64,000 bases of DNA from JAOZMY01 sp964577975 (GCA_964577975.1 CAZOBB010000026.1:7346-71345), one strand, 5' to 3'. Positions 42,533 to 51,435 are shown, counted from the stretch's first letter. Notes: generated from the sequence alone by a model not told the origin. Numbers and translations are program-made.

Positions 42533-43258
42533 CTATTTCCTTTCTAATTTGGCTAGTTGCTTTCGCCAATATGTATTGGCGTTCTTGATATAGGTGTCAG
42601 GTGGAACTATGGGCTTTTCCAATTGTTCCTTAAGTTCTTGGGAGAGTTCCCCTCTTTCCACAACCTCTTTCCCGGCTTTTTCCAATAGTTTTTTATACTT
42701 CCTAACAAGTGGTTTGACTAGAAGGCTTTTGGCTCTAAGAATTTCACCGCCGGCCCGGTAAATTTCCATGATAACTTGCGTGTGCATGTTGAGGGCTACA
42801 CGTTCGAAAAGGTGATGCACCACCTGGAAATGCTCTAGCTGGGGAAAACCTGAATTGCAGATTACCCCGATTTTGGGAAATGATTCGAAACGAAGAGGGT
42901 GCCTAGAAACGCCGTCTATTTCAATAAATGTTGGGAGTATCCCTGGTAGCATCCTATCCATAAAGACCTTCATTTGGCCTGAAACACAATCCACGTAGAG
43001 GGGGGAGGCAAAGATGAGAAGATCACATCCCCATATCTTGGAAAGAATTTCACGCATATCATCTTGTTGGATGCATTCTCCGGGTGTTTTAATCCAACAG
43101 GCGAAACAACCTTTGCATGGCAGGATAGTTTTCTCTGCTAGAAGCACAATTTCCGTTTCAGCTCCTTTGGAGGCTGCTCCCTTCAAGAAGGAGGTTAGCA
43201 TGGTTTGGGTGTTGCTCGACTGACCTCTCGGGCTTCCATTGATGGCTAGGATCTTCAA
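42533..43258 (-). CDS. Iron-sulfur flavoprotein, NADPH-dependent FMN reductase family
   Basis: About 241 residues. Flavodoxin-like fold with FMN loop INGSPRGQSSNT and the segment LIFASPLYVDCVSGQMKVFMDR. The cysteines C-KG-C-FA-C-WIKTPGE-C near residue 50 fit the compact CX2CX2CX4-7C motif of Isf proteins that hold a 4Fe-4S cluster. The TTG at 43258 is preferred: GGAG lies 6 nt upstream, whereas the ATG at 43264 abuts it. Isf proteins move electrons, often in response to oxygen in anaerobes; the role here is inferred. Confidence 0.85.
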   Translation of the reverse strand: MKILAINGSPRGQSSNTQTMLTSFLKGAASKGAETEIVLLAEKTILPCKGCFACWIKTPGECIQQDDMREILSKIWGCDLLIFASPLYVDCVSGQMKVFMDRMLPGILPTFIEIDGVSRHPLRFESFPKIGVICNSGFPQLEHFQVVHHLFERVALNMHTQVIMEIYRAGGEILRAKSLLVKPLVRKYKKLLEKAGKEVVERGELSQELKEQLEKPIVPPDTYIKNANTYWRKQLAKLERK

Positions 43259-43340
43259 CGACATCTCCTTTGTAATCTTTTTCTCGTCATGACCAAGTCT
43301 TTTTATCTCAAAAATACCAAAAAATGGCAAGGTTGCTTTT

Positions 43341-43363
43341 GGGGACAGGTCTTGCATTTTTCG
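43341..43363 (+). repeat. Conserved-looking element ahead of the REP-type transposase gene
   Basis: The segment GGGGACAGGTCTTGCATTTT (start 43341) precedes the transposase ATG by about 20 nt. Together with GCAAG at 43327-43331 and CTTGC at 43351-43355 it can form a short hairpin. From memory, similar GACAGGTCTTGCA strings occur at the ends of REP-transposase elements in proteobacteria; no second copy was seen in this window. Confidence 0.35.
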
Positions 43364-43380
43364 TGGAAGGGATTATTATT

Positions 43381-44289
43381 ATGCCCATGGCGAGGCAGCG
43401 TCGGTTTGAGTACCCGGGAGGGATTTATTATATTAGAGCTCGGGGTGTGGAAAATGAAATCTTTAAAGATGAAAGTGATCGGAAGAGATTTCTAGATATT
43501 CTTTCAGAGACGGTGTATCGATTCAAATGGTTGTGCCACTCATATTGCTTGTTAAACGACCACTATCACCTGATTTTGGAAACCCCTTACGGCAATCTTT
43601 CCAAGGGCATGAGGCAGATAAACGGCCTTTACACACAGAGCTTCAATAGAAAATATAGGCGGCGTGGAGCTTTGTTCAAAGGGAGATTCAAATCGGTCGT
43701 CTTCGAAAAAAAGGGGTACCTATTGCCGTTAAACCGCCATCTCGTCCTGAATCCTGTTAGGAGTGGATTGGTAGGATCGCCGGATAGATGGCGGTGGAGC
43801 AGCTATTTGCCCACGGTGGAAGAGGAAGAAGCGCCCCCGTTTCTTTTTACGGGATTTATTCTGTCCCTTTTTTCTAAAGAGAACAGGGCATTGGCGATAG
43901 AAAAGTACAAACGATTTATTTTCAGTGGTGAGGCGGAAAAATTCTCATGGCGCGACCTAAAATTCCAAATTTTCCTTGGGAGCGATTTTTTTATAGAGAA
44001 GATACGCCAGATGTTTATGGTGCATAAAGTTCCCAAACGTGATAGAAGGTCCCTATCGGAAAATGGCGTGCGGGAAGTTTTGGACCCCCTGTTGGGAAGG
44101 GGTTGGACATCAAGAAAGGATAGAGATGCGCTTATTTACGAGGCCTATATTCACCATGGACTGACCCTGGGTGAAATTGCAGCTTACCTTGGTGTACATA
44201 CGGCAACAGTGAGCCGAGCTGTTAAACGAGTTGAAAGGAGAAATTCGTGGGTGAAGAAACGAATGGGAGGACAAGTATGGGTAAAATAA
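43381..44289 (+). CDS. REP-associated (Y1/IS200-like) transposase relative with C-terminal HTH; catalytic Tyr replaced
   Basis: About 302 residues from MPMARQRRFEYPGGIYYI. The HUH motif is present as NDHYHLILETP near residue 60, followed by RGALFKGRFKSVVFEK. The active-site stretch that reads RYIHLNPVRAG in relatives is RHLVLNPVRSG here, so the nucleophilic tyrosine is a histidine. The C-terminus has a helix-turn-helix (LTLGEIAAYLGVHTATVSRAV). A typical TnpA-REP protein would cut and join single-stranded DNA; this one is probably catalytically inactive or retuned. It overlaps ino1 by 13 nt. An earlier in-frame ATG (43324) is less likely. Confidence 0.85.
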   Translation: MPMARQRRFEYPGGIYYIRARGVENEIFKDESDRKRFLDILSETVYRFKWLCHSYCLLNDHYHLILETPYGNLSKGMRQINGLYTQSFNRKYRRRGALFKGRFKSVVFEKKGYLLPLNRHLVLNPVRSGLVGSPDRWRWSSYLPTVEEEEAPPFLFTGFILSLFSKENRALAIEKYKRFIFSGEAEKFSWRDLKFQIFLGSDFFIEKIRQMFMVHKVPKRDRRSLSENGVREVLDPLLGRGWTSRKDRDALIYEAYIHHGLTLGEIAAYLGVHTATVSRAVKRVERRNSWVKKRMGGQVWVK

Positions 44290-45380
44290 GGATAGCAATC
44301 TGCGGAGTCGGAAATTGTGCGTCGTCTTTGCTACAAGGAATTGAATATTATCGTCGGAAGAAAGAAAAGGATCTCATCGGTTTGATGCACCCTGAAATAG
44401 GGGGTTACGTTCCCTCGGATATTGAGGTTGTGGCGGCCTTCGACGTGGACGAAAGGAAGGTTGGAAGAGACGTGGCCGAAGCAATTTTCCAGCCTCCCAA
44501 CTGTACGACCGTTTTTCAACCGGATGTTCCAGAGACAGGCGTGCGGGTCTCCATGGGGAGGATTTTGGATGGCGTATCCGAACATATGAAAGAATACGAT
44601 CCAAATCATACCTTTGTTATTAGTCGTGAGAGAGAAGCCAAAAAAGAAGATATTGTCAAAATCCTCGAGGAATCCAAGGCAGAAATATTGTTGAACTATC
44701 TGCCAGTAGGCTCGGAAGAAGCGGTAAGGTTTTACGCGGAGTGTGCTTTGGAAGCAGGCGTCGCCTTCATCAACAACATGCCAGTCTTCATCGCAAGCGA
44801 CAAGGAATGGGCGGCACGGTTTGAGGCAGCGGGGCTTCCCATCATAGGTGACGATATCAAATCGCAATTGGGTGCCACCATTGTGCATCGAACCCTTGCC
44901 AGCCTTTTCAAAAGACGAGGGGTGAAGCTGGAGCGAACCTACCAACTCAACACAGGGGGGAATACCGATTTTCTCAATATGCTTAATCGATCCAGGCTGG
45001 CCTCGAAAAAGGAGTCGAAGACGGAGGCGGTTCAGTCTGTCTTGGAAGAGAGATTACAAACGGAGGACATCCATGTAGGCCCCAGTGATTACGTGGCGTG
45101 GCAGAAGGATAACAAAGTCTGCTTCATTCGCATGGAAGGTAAACTGTTTGGGGATGTCCCCATGCATTTGGAACTGCGGTTGTCAGTGGAAGATTCCCCA
45201 AATTCGGGGGGGGTTGTCATTGATGCCATCCGGTGCTGTAAGTTGGCGTTGGATCGTAAGATTGGAGGTGTTTTGTATTCTCCATCCGCCTATTTTATGA
45301 AACATCCACCAATTCAATATACCGATGACGAGGCCTATCGGATGACGGAAGAATTCATAGATGGAAAAAGGGAACGATAA
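44277..45380 (+). CDS. ino1: myo-Inositol-1-phosphate synthase
   Basis: 367 residues, the short archaeal/actinobacterial type rather than the roughly 500-residue eukaryotic enzyme. NAD loop GVGNCASSLLQGIEYY at residue 9, VVAAFDVDERKVGRDV, LNYLPVGSEEAVRFYAE, GDDIKSQLGATIVHRTLA and LNTGGNTDFLNML are the family marks. It converts glucose-6-phosphate to inositol-3-phosphate. ATG at 44277 has GGGAGG 6 nt upstream and lies inside the end of the transposase gene. A glycosyltransferase gene follows after 42 nt. Product may be an inositol lipid, polymer or solute. Confidence 0.93.
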   Translation: MGKIRIAICGVGNCASSLLQGIEYYRRKKEKDLIGLMHPEIGGYVPSDIEVVAAFDVDERKVGRDVAEAIFQPPNCTTVFQPDVPETGVRVSMGRILDGVSEHMKEYDPNHTFVISREREAKKEDIVKILEESKAEILLNYLPVGSEEAVRFYAECALEAGVAFINNMPVFIASDKEWAARFEAAGLPIIGDDIKSQLGATIVHRTLASLFKRRGVKLERTYQLNTGGNTDFLNMLNRSRLASKKESKTEAVQSVLEERLQTEDIHVGPSDYVAWQKDNKVCFIRMEGKLFGDVPMHLELRLSVEDSPNSGGVVIDAIRCCKLALDRKIGGVLYSPSAYFMKHPPIQYTDDEAYRMTEEFIDGKRER

Positions 45381-45422
45381 GTAGAGTAGAAAGAACATAA
45401 CGAAAGCAGAGCGGGGAAACAA

Positions 45423-46649
45423 GTGACAAGCGTTACGATGGTATTTCCATCTTATTGGGCGAGAGAGAAAAAAACTGGTTGGAAAGAGGGGGATGCGGTG
45501 TACGATCATCCCATTCCCATCGACGAGGAAGGGACCCTTTTACGCGCGTTGAGGAGCCTTACGATCTTACGGAATAGAGATTTTACGGTGCTCGTTCTCG
45601 CCGTGCCCACGACGGAGGAGATAGCAGAAGATGTCGAAAAAAAGGTGGACGGGATTGTCCGAGAGGCCTCCAAAGAGGTTGAGATACCCATTAAATGGTT
45701 CGGTCCCACACACCTAAAGCGTCTTCATGATACGATTGGAGAGGAAGAAGGCGTGGACTTGCTTCAACTGCGGGGATATTCGAATGTTCGCAATTTATGT
45801 ATCTTTCTTCCTTTGTTGATGGGCTCTGAAATAGCGATTCTGATTGACGATGATGAGGTGTTTGAAGATCCCGATTTCGTCGACAAGGCTGTTGAGTTCG
45901 TGGGCCGAAAAGACGAAAAGGGGAATACGATATATGCCGTAGCCGGGTATTATCTCCAGCCCGACGGAGATTTCCATGTCAAAAAGCCTTTCGAGCCGTG
46001 GATGAAATATTGGGATCAATTGGAGCGGATGAACGAGGCGTTCGACCGCTTCATTGGAGCCCCACCCCGGCTGAAAGAAACCCCCTTCGTATTCGGGGGG
46101 AATATGGTGCTTCACCGAGAAATCATTAAGAAGGTCCCTTTCGACCCTCTCGTGCCGAGAGGTGAAGACATCGATTATTTGATGAACGCCCGCATGTTTG
46201 GTTTCAAATTCTTTCTGGACAACACCCTTTCCATAAAGCATTTGCCGCCACCGAAGACGCACCCGGTCTGGCGACGCCTTCGGGAAGACGTGTTCCGCTT
46301 CATGTTCGAACGAGAAAAGATACGGAAACAACGGGATCTTCCGGGATTGACGCGAATCGAGGCGGAGGATTTTGATCCCTATCCAGGGGCATTTTTAAAA
46401 GACGATCTGGAATGGAAGGTGGAGCAAGCCTCCCGCGTGCTGGAGGAGATCTACGAAAAAGAGGGGGACGTGGAAGGAGCCAGAGAGGCGCGAGCCACCG
46501 TGTTCCTCATGCGGAAGGCCTTACGCGAAGGGAAAAGGAATCCTTTCGAGGATTTACTCAACCTTCAGCGGAAATGGTCCCTGCTGACGGAGCGTGTGAT
46601 AGAGGGTTCTTTCAGGGTAGATGTGAGTGATATGGGGGGAGGCGTATAA
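45423..46649 (+). CDS. Glycosyltransferase-like protein (GT-A fold), probable inositol- or polymer-linked
   Basis: 408 residues, GTG start. The central GT-A nucleotide-sugar site is IAILIDDDEVFEDPDFV near residue 140, and an acceptor-side acidic motif RGEDIDYLMNARMFG is near 240. Both are typical of family-2-like glycosyltransferases. The C-terminal 100 residues are helical and charged. No TM segment is evident, so it acts in the cytoplasm or at the membrane face. Placed 42 nt after ino1, it may attach sugar to an inositol product; the donor and acceptor are not readable. Confidence 0.75.
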   Translation: MTSVTMVFPSYWAREKKTGWKEGDAVYDHPIPIDEEGTLLRALRSLTILRNRDFTVLVLAVPTTEEIAEDVEKKVDGIVREASKEVEIPIKWFGPTHLKRLHDTIGEEEGVDLLQLRGYSNVRNLCIFLPLLMGSEIAILIDDDEVFEDPDFVDKAVEFVGRKDEKGNTIYAVAGYYLQPDGDFHVKKPFEPWMKYWDQLERMNEAFDRFIGAPPRLKETPFVFGGNMVLHREIIKKVPFDPLVPRGEDIDYLMNARMFGFKFFLDNTLSIKHLPPPKTHPVWRRLREDVFRFMFEREKIRKQRDLPGLTRIEAEDFDPYPGAFLKDDLEWKVEQASRVLEEIYEKEGDVEGAREARATVFLMRKALREGKRNPFEDLLNLQRKWSLLTERVIEGSFRVDVSDMGGGV

Positions 46650-46752
46650 ATGGGAAGGAAAAGGGCATAAATAATATATAATTCAGCAAGATAGGAAGAC
46701 AAGAGATGAGGATTCGCGATGAGAAATCCGGCGAAAAGAATTTTTTGGCTCG

Positions 46753-46766
46753 AGGGAAATTTCCCT
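46753..46766. promoter_or_regulatory. 14-bp perfect palindrome abutting the nuo -35 box
   Basis: AGGGAAATTTCCCT is a perfect palindrome whose last base is the first base of the TTGACA hexamer. Its position suits a repressor or activator site for nuo; the binding protein is unknown. Confidence 0.45.
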
Positions 46767-46794
46767 TGACAAATGGTCTTCGTTTGGATAGGTA
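46766..46794 (+). promoter_or_regulatory. Probable promoter of the nuo operon
   Basis: TTGACA (46766-46771), 17-bp spacer, TAGGTA (46789-46794), about 50 nt upstream of nuoA. The -35 is perfect and the -10 weak, which fits an activated or regulated promoter. Confidence 0.5.
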
Positions 46795-46842
46795 AGACAG
46801 GCTATGAAATTTTTCACAAGGTAGGCGTGAAAAGGAGCAGAG

Positions 46843-47199
46843 ATGTTACGAGCGTATCTTCCTGTTTTGATTTTGGTCATGGTAGTGGTGGGGTTCGCTG
46901 TTTTTGCGGTGGTTGCCTCGCACCTGCTGGGTCAGCACAAACCCACTCGAGTCAAAATGGCTCCATACGAATGTGGAATCGCATCTCCGGGGTATGGGAA
47001 GACGCGTATCCCCCTCCGCTACTATACGGTAGCGATGCTCTTTCTTCTCTTCGACTTGGAAGTCGTCTTTCTCTACCCGTGGGCTGTCACATTCAAGAAG
47101 CTAGGCGTTTTTGGTCTGGTTGAAATGCTGATTTTTATCGGCATTCTCCTTGTCGGGTATATCTATGTGTGGAAAAAAGGAGCTTTGGAATGGGATTAG
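46843..47199 (+). CDS. nuoA: NADH dehydrogenase-type complex I subunit A
   Basis: 118 residues with three TM helices. The NuoA marks KMAPYECGIASPGYGKTRIPLRYYTVAMLFLLFDLEVVFLYPWA begin at about residue 40. It sits at the junction of the membrane arm and the peripheral arm. It overlaps nuoB by 10 nt and is the first gene of a thirteen-gene operon. Confidence 0.95.
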   Translation: MLRAYLPVLILVMVVVGFAVFAVVASHLLGQHKPTRVKMAPYECGIASPGYGKTRIPLRYYTVAMLFLLFDLEVVFLYPWAVTFKKLGVFGLVEMLIFIGILLVGYIYVWKKGALEWD

Positions 47200-47702
47200 A
47201 AACTGTTTTCGGAAAAAGCCCTATTACGGCAGGCCTTGACAAGATCGTCAACTGGGCCAGAAAAAATTCGATCTGGCCCGTTACATTTGGGTTGGCGTGC
47301 TGCGCGTTGGAGATGATGGTCGCCTCTTCAGCCTCCTACGACATTGCACGTTTTGGGGCGGAGGTTTTTCGCCCTTCACCCAGACAAGCGGATTTGATGA
47401 TAGTGGCAGGGACCGTTACGAAGAAGATGGCACCCATTTTGAGGCGGATCTATGATCAGATGCCGGAACCGAAATGGGTCATTGCCTATGGCACGTGCGC
47501 CTGTTCGGGGGGGATGTTTCAGAGTTACAACGTCGTCCAGGGAGTGGATACCATCGTGCCGGTGGATGTTTATATCCCGGGGTGCCCTCCGCGGCCTGAG
47601 GCGTTATTGGCCGGAATCATCAAACTTCAAAAGAAAATCGAAAAAGAATCATTGCTCGACAGGAAAGACGAAAAGAGCGCGCTTATTTCCGCAGAGGGGT
47701 AA
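47190..47702 (+). CDS. nuoB: Complex I subunit B (N2 cluster)
   Basis: 170 residues. Cysteines for the terminal 4Fe-4S cluster N2 are the tandem pair in GLACCALEMM, the one in YGTCACSGG, and PGCPPRPE. ATG at 47190 lies in the nuoA end; the 7-codon extension is discounted. It delivers electrons to the quinone site formed with NuoD. Confidence 0.95.
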   Translation: MGLETVFGKSPITAGLDKIVNWARKNSIWPVTFGLACCALEMMVASSASYDIARFGAEVFRPSPRQADLMIVAGTVTKKMAPILRRIYDQMPEPKWVIAYGTCACSGGMFQSYNVVQGVDTIVPVDVYIPGCPPRPEALLAGIIKLQKKIEKESLLDRKDEKSALISAEG

Positions 47703-47705
47703 ATC

Positions 47706-48188
47706 ATGGACTATCATGAAATGGTTGACCTGATAAAAGAGCGGTTTCCCGAAGCGATCCTTGGTTATAAGATCTTTCGGGGCGAGTTGACGATAGAGGT
47801 CGATTATAGAGAGATTGTTCCCGTTTGTACCTTCTTGAAAGAGGAGGAACCCTTCAGGATGGAGGTGCTGACGGATTTGGCGGGTCTCGATTACGGCGTG
47901 GAGGCCTCCCCCCGATTCGGTATAGCCTACCTTCTCACCTCTGTGGAACATATTTTTCGCATGAGGGTGAAGATTTCGTTTGAAGAAGGGACAGAGATCC
48001 CCTCTGTTTCGGGGATATGGAAAAGCGCGGAATGGCCCGAGAGGGAGGCTTGGGAGATGTTTGGGATTCAATTTGTCAATCATCCCGATTTGCGCAAGCT
48101 TCTCTTGCCGGACGATATGAAGGGATACCCTCTTCGGAAAGATTTTCCCACCAAAGGGTATCATTTCGAAGAACCTTTTAGGGTATAA
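47706..48188 (+). CDS. nuoC: Complex I subunit C (30 kDa)
   Basis: 160 residues. The 30-kDa signature is seen as WKSAEWPEREAWEMFGIQFVNHPDLRKLLLPDDMKGYPLRKDFP near residues 100-150. It stabilises the hydrogenase-like core with NuoD. It is separate from nuoD, not fused as in Escherichia coli. Confidence 0.94.
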   Translation: MDYHEMVDLIKERFPEAILGYKIFRGELTIEVDYREIVPVCTFLKEEEPFRMEVLTDLAGLDYGVEASPRFGIAYLLTSVEHIFRMRVKISFEEGTEIPSVSGIWKSAEWPEREAWEMFGIQFVNHPDLRKLLLPDDMKGYPLRKDFPTKGYHFEEPFRV

Positions 48189-48224
48189 GACAGAATGCCC
48201 AAATCACGTTGATTGAGGAAAGTG

Positions 48225-49397
48225 ATGGCTGAGACAAGGTACATGACGGTTAATATGGGGCCCCAGCATCCCGCAACCCATGGGGTTTTGCGTCTTCTTC
48301 TGGAATTGGATGGTGAGTATATCGTTAAGACAACCCCTATCATCGGTCATTTGCATCGGGGTGTGGAAAAACTAGCGGAAGAGCGCACATATCATCAGTT
48401 CATCCCCTTCACGGATCGCTTGGACTACACGGCGGGGATGAACAACAACCTTGCCTATGTCATGGCGGTGGAGAAACTCCTTGGAATCGAGGTGCCCAAG
48501 CGTGCCCAGTACATTCGGGTGGCTTTGGCCGAGTTGCAGAGGATCGCTGCCCATCTCATCTGGCTGGGAACCCACGCCCTCGACATCGGCGCGATGACGG
48601 TATTGTTCTACACGTTCAGGGAACGTGAAACGGTGATCAATATCCTCGAGCACGTGTCCGGGGCTCGTTTGACACCAAGTTACATGAGGGTAGGGGGATT
48701 GGCCGCGGACGTTCCCGACAACTTCGAGACCCTCGTGATGGATTTCGTTGAAAAATTTCCGGAGTGTATCGATGGCTATGAAACTCTCTTGACAAAAAAC
48801 CCTATTTGGCTCCAGCGGACAAAAGGAATTGGGATTTTGTCGAAGGAAGACGCCTTGAACTATGGCGTGACGGGTCCGGTATTGCGTGGATCGGGCGTCA
48901 AATGGGATATACGAAAACAGTTTCCCTATAGCAGTTATGAGGATTTTGATTTCGAGGTCCCCGTGGGGACGGTGGGTGATGTATATGATCGGTACTTGGT
49001 GCGGCTGGAGGAGATGCGCCAGTCTACGCGGATCATCAAGCAGGTCATCACCAATATGCCGTCGGGTGAGATCATGGCGGATGATCCAAAGGTAAGCCTC
49101 CCCCCGAAAGATAAAGTTTATAACGACATTGATGCGTTGATCCGCCATTTCAAGATCGAGTCTTCCGGTTTCGAGGTGCCGGAGGGAGAGGTCTTCTTCA
49201 GTGCAGAGAATCCCAAGGGGGAATTGGGGTTTTACCTCGTGAGCGACGGCTCCAACATGCCTGCGCGCATAAAGATACGGAATCCTTCTTATTACAATCT
49301 CGCCGCGCTTCCCAAGATGATCGAGGGGAGCCTCATTGCGGACGTAGTGACAGTCATTGGGAGCATAGATATCGTGCTGGGTGAAATAGATAAATAA
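48225..49397 (+). CDS. nuoD: Complex I subunit D (49 kDa)
   Basis: 390 residues. MTVNMGPQHPATHGVLRLLLELDGE opens it, followed by GHLHRGVEKLAEERTYHQFIPFTDRLDY and, at the end, GSIDIVLGEIDK. The His and Tyr that line the quinone pocket in relatives are in the HRGVEK and DRLDY regions. ATG at 48225 has GAGGAA upstream, and a TTG 4 codons earlier is discounted. Confidence 0.95.
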   Translation: MAETRYMTVNMGPQHPATHGVLRLLLELDGEYIVKTTPIIGHLHRGVEKLAEERTYHQFIPFTDRLDYTAGMNNNLAYVMAVEKLLGIEVPKRAQYIRVALAELQRIAAHLIWLGTHALDIGAMTVLFYTFRERETVINILEHVSGARLTPSYMRVGGLAADVPDNFETLVMDFVEKFPECIDGYETLLTKNPIWLQRTKGIGILSKEDALNYGVTGPVLRGSGVKWDIRKQFPYSSYEDFDFEVPVGTVGDVYDRYLVRLEEMRQSTRIIKQVITNMPSGEIMADDPKVSLPPKDKVYNDIDALIRHFKIESSGFEVPEGEVFFSAENPKGELGFYLVSDGSNMPARIKIRNPSYYNLAALPKMIEGSLIADVVTVIGSIDIVLGEIDK

Positions 49398-49425
49398 AGA
49401 CGACGCAAGAACGGGAGTAAAAAGG

Positions 49426-51387
49426 ATGGGTGGAGTCCTATTCAGCTGCTGGAACGGAAAGGTTGTTGACAATAGGGATAAAAAACCGGGAGAGTTTGAG
49501 CCGCCGGTAGAGATCGCGCTTCCAGCAGACTTTTTTCAGGGGAAGGACCTCAAAGCCTTCATGGGCTGGGGGGGATTTGTCATCAAAGACCCGGAGGTCT
49601 CGGTCGTCGCCCTCTCTGTGACGTTTCTCGAAAAGGTGCAAGAAGAATCGTGCGGACAATGTATTCCGTGTCGCATTGGAACGAGGGTCATGCTGGACAT
49701 GATGCGAGATATCGCCTCGGGAAAGGGGAAAAAGGGAGACTTGGATACCCTTTTGTCCTTGGGAGAGACGATACGCCGTTCTTCGAAATGCACCATCGGT
49801 CAAACCTCTCCCACACCCGTGATGGAGGCGATCAAATACTACCGTGATGAGTTCGAGAAGGCGCTGGAAGGAAAGACAAAGGGCGGAGGGGGAAAAGGTG
49901 TTCATTACCTTTCAAAAGTCACGGCCCCGTGCATGAACGCGTGTCCTTCCCATCTCAACGTCCCCCGTTATGTGGAATTGATCAAAGATGGGAGGTTTTT
50001 GGATTCGCTGGAGATCATCCGGGAGAATACGTGCCTGCCCGGCGTGTTGGGACGCGTTTGCGTGAGGCCATGTGAATCCAATTGTCGGCGCGCCAATGTG
50101 GACGAATCCATATCCATAAAATATTTGAAACGTTTCGCGGCGGATTTCGAGCTAGAAAAACACCACAAACCGAAACTTCCCCTCCCCACGCAGAAAAGAG
50201 ACAAGAAAGTGGGAATTATCGGGGCGGGTCCCGCAGGTGTGACATGCGCCTACTACCTGGCGGAGAAGGGGTATCAGGTAACGATATTCGAACGTTTTGG
50301 CGAACCGGGTGGGATGTCTGCGATGGGAATCCCCGACTATCGTCTGCCGAGGCCGATTCTCCGAAGAGAGGTGGAGATCATTCAGTCCATGGGGGTTGAG
50401 ATCCGCTATAACACCATGGTGGGTCGCGATATCACCATGAAGGAGATACGAGACGAATTCGACGCTGTCTTTATCGCCGTCGGCGCGCAAGGAAGCACGA
50501 GCATGCGGGTTGAGGGTGAAGATGCAGGATACAAAGGCTTCATTCCGGGGGTAAAATATCTTCTGGATATCAACCAAGGCCGCGATCCTTACCCTGAAGG
50601 GAAAAAGGTCGTAGTCGTGGGGGGTGGAAACGTTGCCATCGACTGCGTTCGATGTTCTTTCCGGATAGGCAAAGAGGACGTCAATCTCGTTTACCGTCGA
50701 ACCAAGAAAGAAATGCCGGCGGACGATGTGGAAATAAGAGATGCGGAAGAGGAAGAGGTAAAATTCCACTTTCTCTGTAATCCGACACGCATCATCGCGG
50801 AGAACGGAAAAGTCGTCGGAGTCGAGCTGATTCGGATGGAGCTTGGAGAACCGGACGAAAGTGGTCGGAGACGGCCCATTCCGGTGGAAGGATCCGAATT
50901 TGTCATTGATACGGATATCATCGTTCCTGCGATCGGACAGGCGATTGATCTTTCCTTCATTGATGCGGATACCCAGTTGGAGGTCACGAGAAAGAACACC
51001 ATTGTCGTTGATCCCGAAACGATGATGACGAGCGTGGAAGGTATCTTCTCTGCCGGTGACTGCGTCACGGGACCTGGGGCGTTGGTCGAAGCGGCCGGCG
51101 GAGGAAGGACGGCAGCGTTCAGGATTCACCAGTATCTGAGTGGGGAGGAGGTCAAACGGACCGACGAAGAGCTGATGGAGGACTTCTTTTCCGCAATGGG
51201 TGTGTATGATCCGAAGGAAGACATAGGCATCATAGATGGGAGGGAGAGAAAACACCTGAAGATGTTGCCGCCTGAAACGCGAAAGTATACCTTTGACGAA
51301 GTCGAGTCGGGTTTTCCGGTCAACGAGGCAATCGAAGAGGCAGATCGGTGCCTCCGGTGCTATAGAATCGGGCTGGTGGCGTTATAG
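49426..51387 (+). CDS. NuoF N3-cluster domain fused to GltD-type NAD(P)H flavoprotein
   Basis: 653 residues. Residues about 60-150 correspond to the C-terminal part of NuoF: ESCGQCIPCRIGTRVMLDMM and SSKCTIGQTSP give four cysteines for cluster N3. NuoF's FMN and NADH-binding half (with GRGGAGFPTG) is missing. The rest is a glutamate-synthase-small-subunit-like flavoprotein: CMNACPSHLNVPRYVELI with CVRPCESNCRR (Fe-S domain), GAGPAGVTCAYYLAEKGYQV (FAD), GGGNVAIDCVRC followed by YRRTKKEMPA (NAD(P)H), and GDCVTGPGALVEAAGGGRTAA. A CxxC closes it (RCLRC). Placed between nuoD and nuoG with no nuoE, it is the likely electron-input subunit. Confidence 0.9.
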   Translation: MGGVLFSCWNGKVVDNRDKKPGEFEPPVEIALPADFFQGKDLKAFMGWGGFVIKDPEVSVVALSVTFLEKVQEESCGQCIPCRIGTRVMLDMMRDIASGKGKKGDLDTLLSLGETIRRSSKCTIGQTSPTPVMEAIKYYRDEFEKALEGKTKGGGGKGVHYLSKVTAPCMNACPSHLNVPRYVELIKDGRFLDSLEIIRENTCLPGVLGRVCVRPCESNCRRANVDESISIKYLKRFAADFELEKHHKPKLPLPTQKRDKKVGIIGAGPAGVTCAYYLAEKGYQVTIFERFGEPGGMSAMGIPDYRLPRPILRREVEIIQSMGVEIRYNTMVGRDITMKEIRDEFDAVFIAVGAQGSTSMRVEGEDAGYKGFIPGVKYLLDINQGRDPYPEGKKVVVVGGGNVAIDCVRCSFRIGKEDVNLVYRRTKKEMPADDVEIRDAEEEEVKFHFLCNPTRIIAENGKVVGVELIRMELGEPDESGRRRPIPVEGSEFVIDTDIIVPAIGQAIDLSFIDADTQLEVTRKNTIVVDPETMMTSVEGIFSAGDCVTGPGALVEAAGGGRTAAFRIHQYLSGEEVKRTDEELMEDFFSAMGVYDPKEDIGIIDGRERKHLKMLPPETRKYTFDEVESGFPVNEAIEEADRCLRCYRIGLVAL

Positions 51388-51435
51388 GCCCAGGAAAGCG
51401 GAAATACGTGTATTAATCAACCTTGGAGATTGTGA

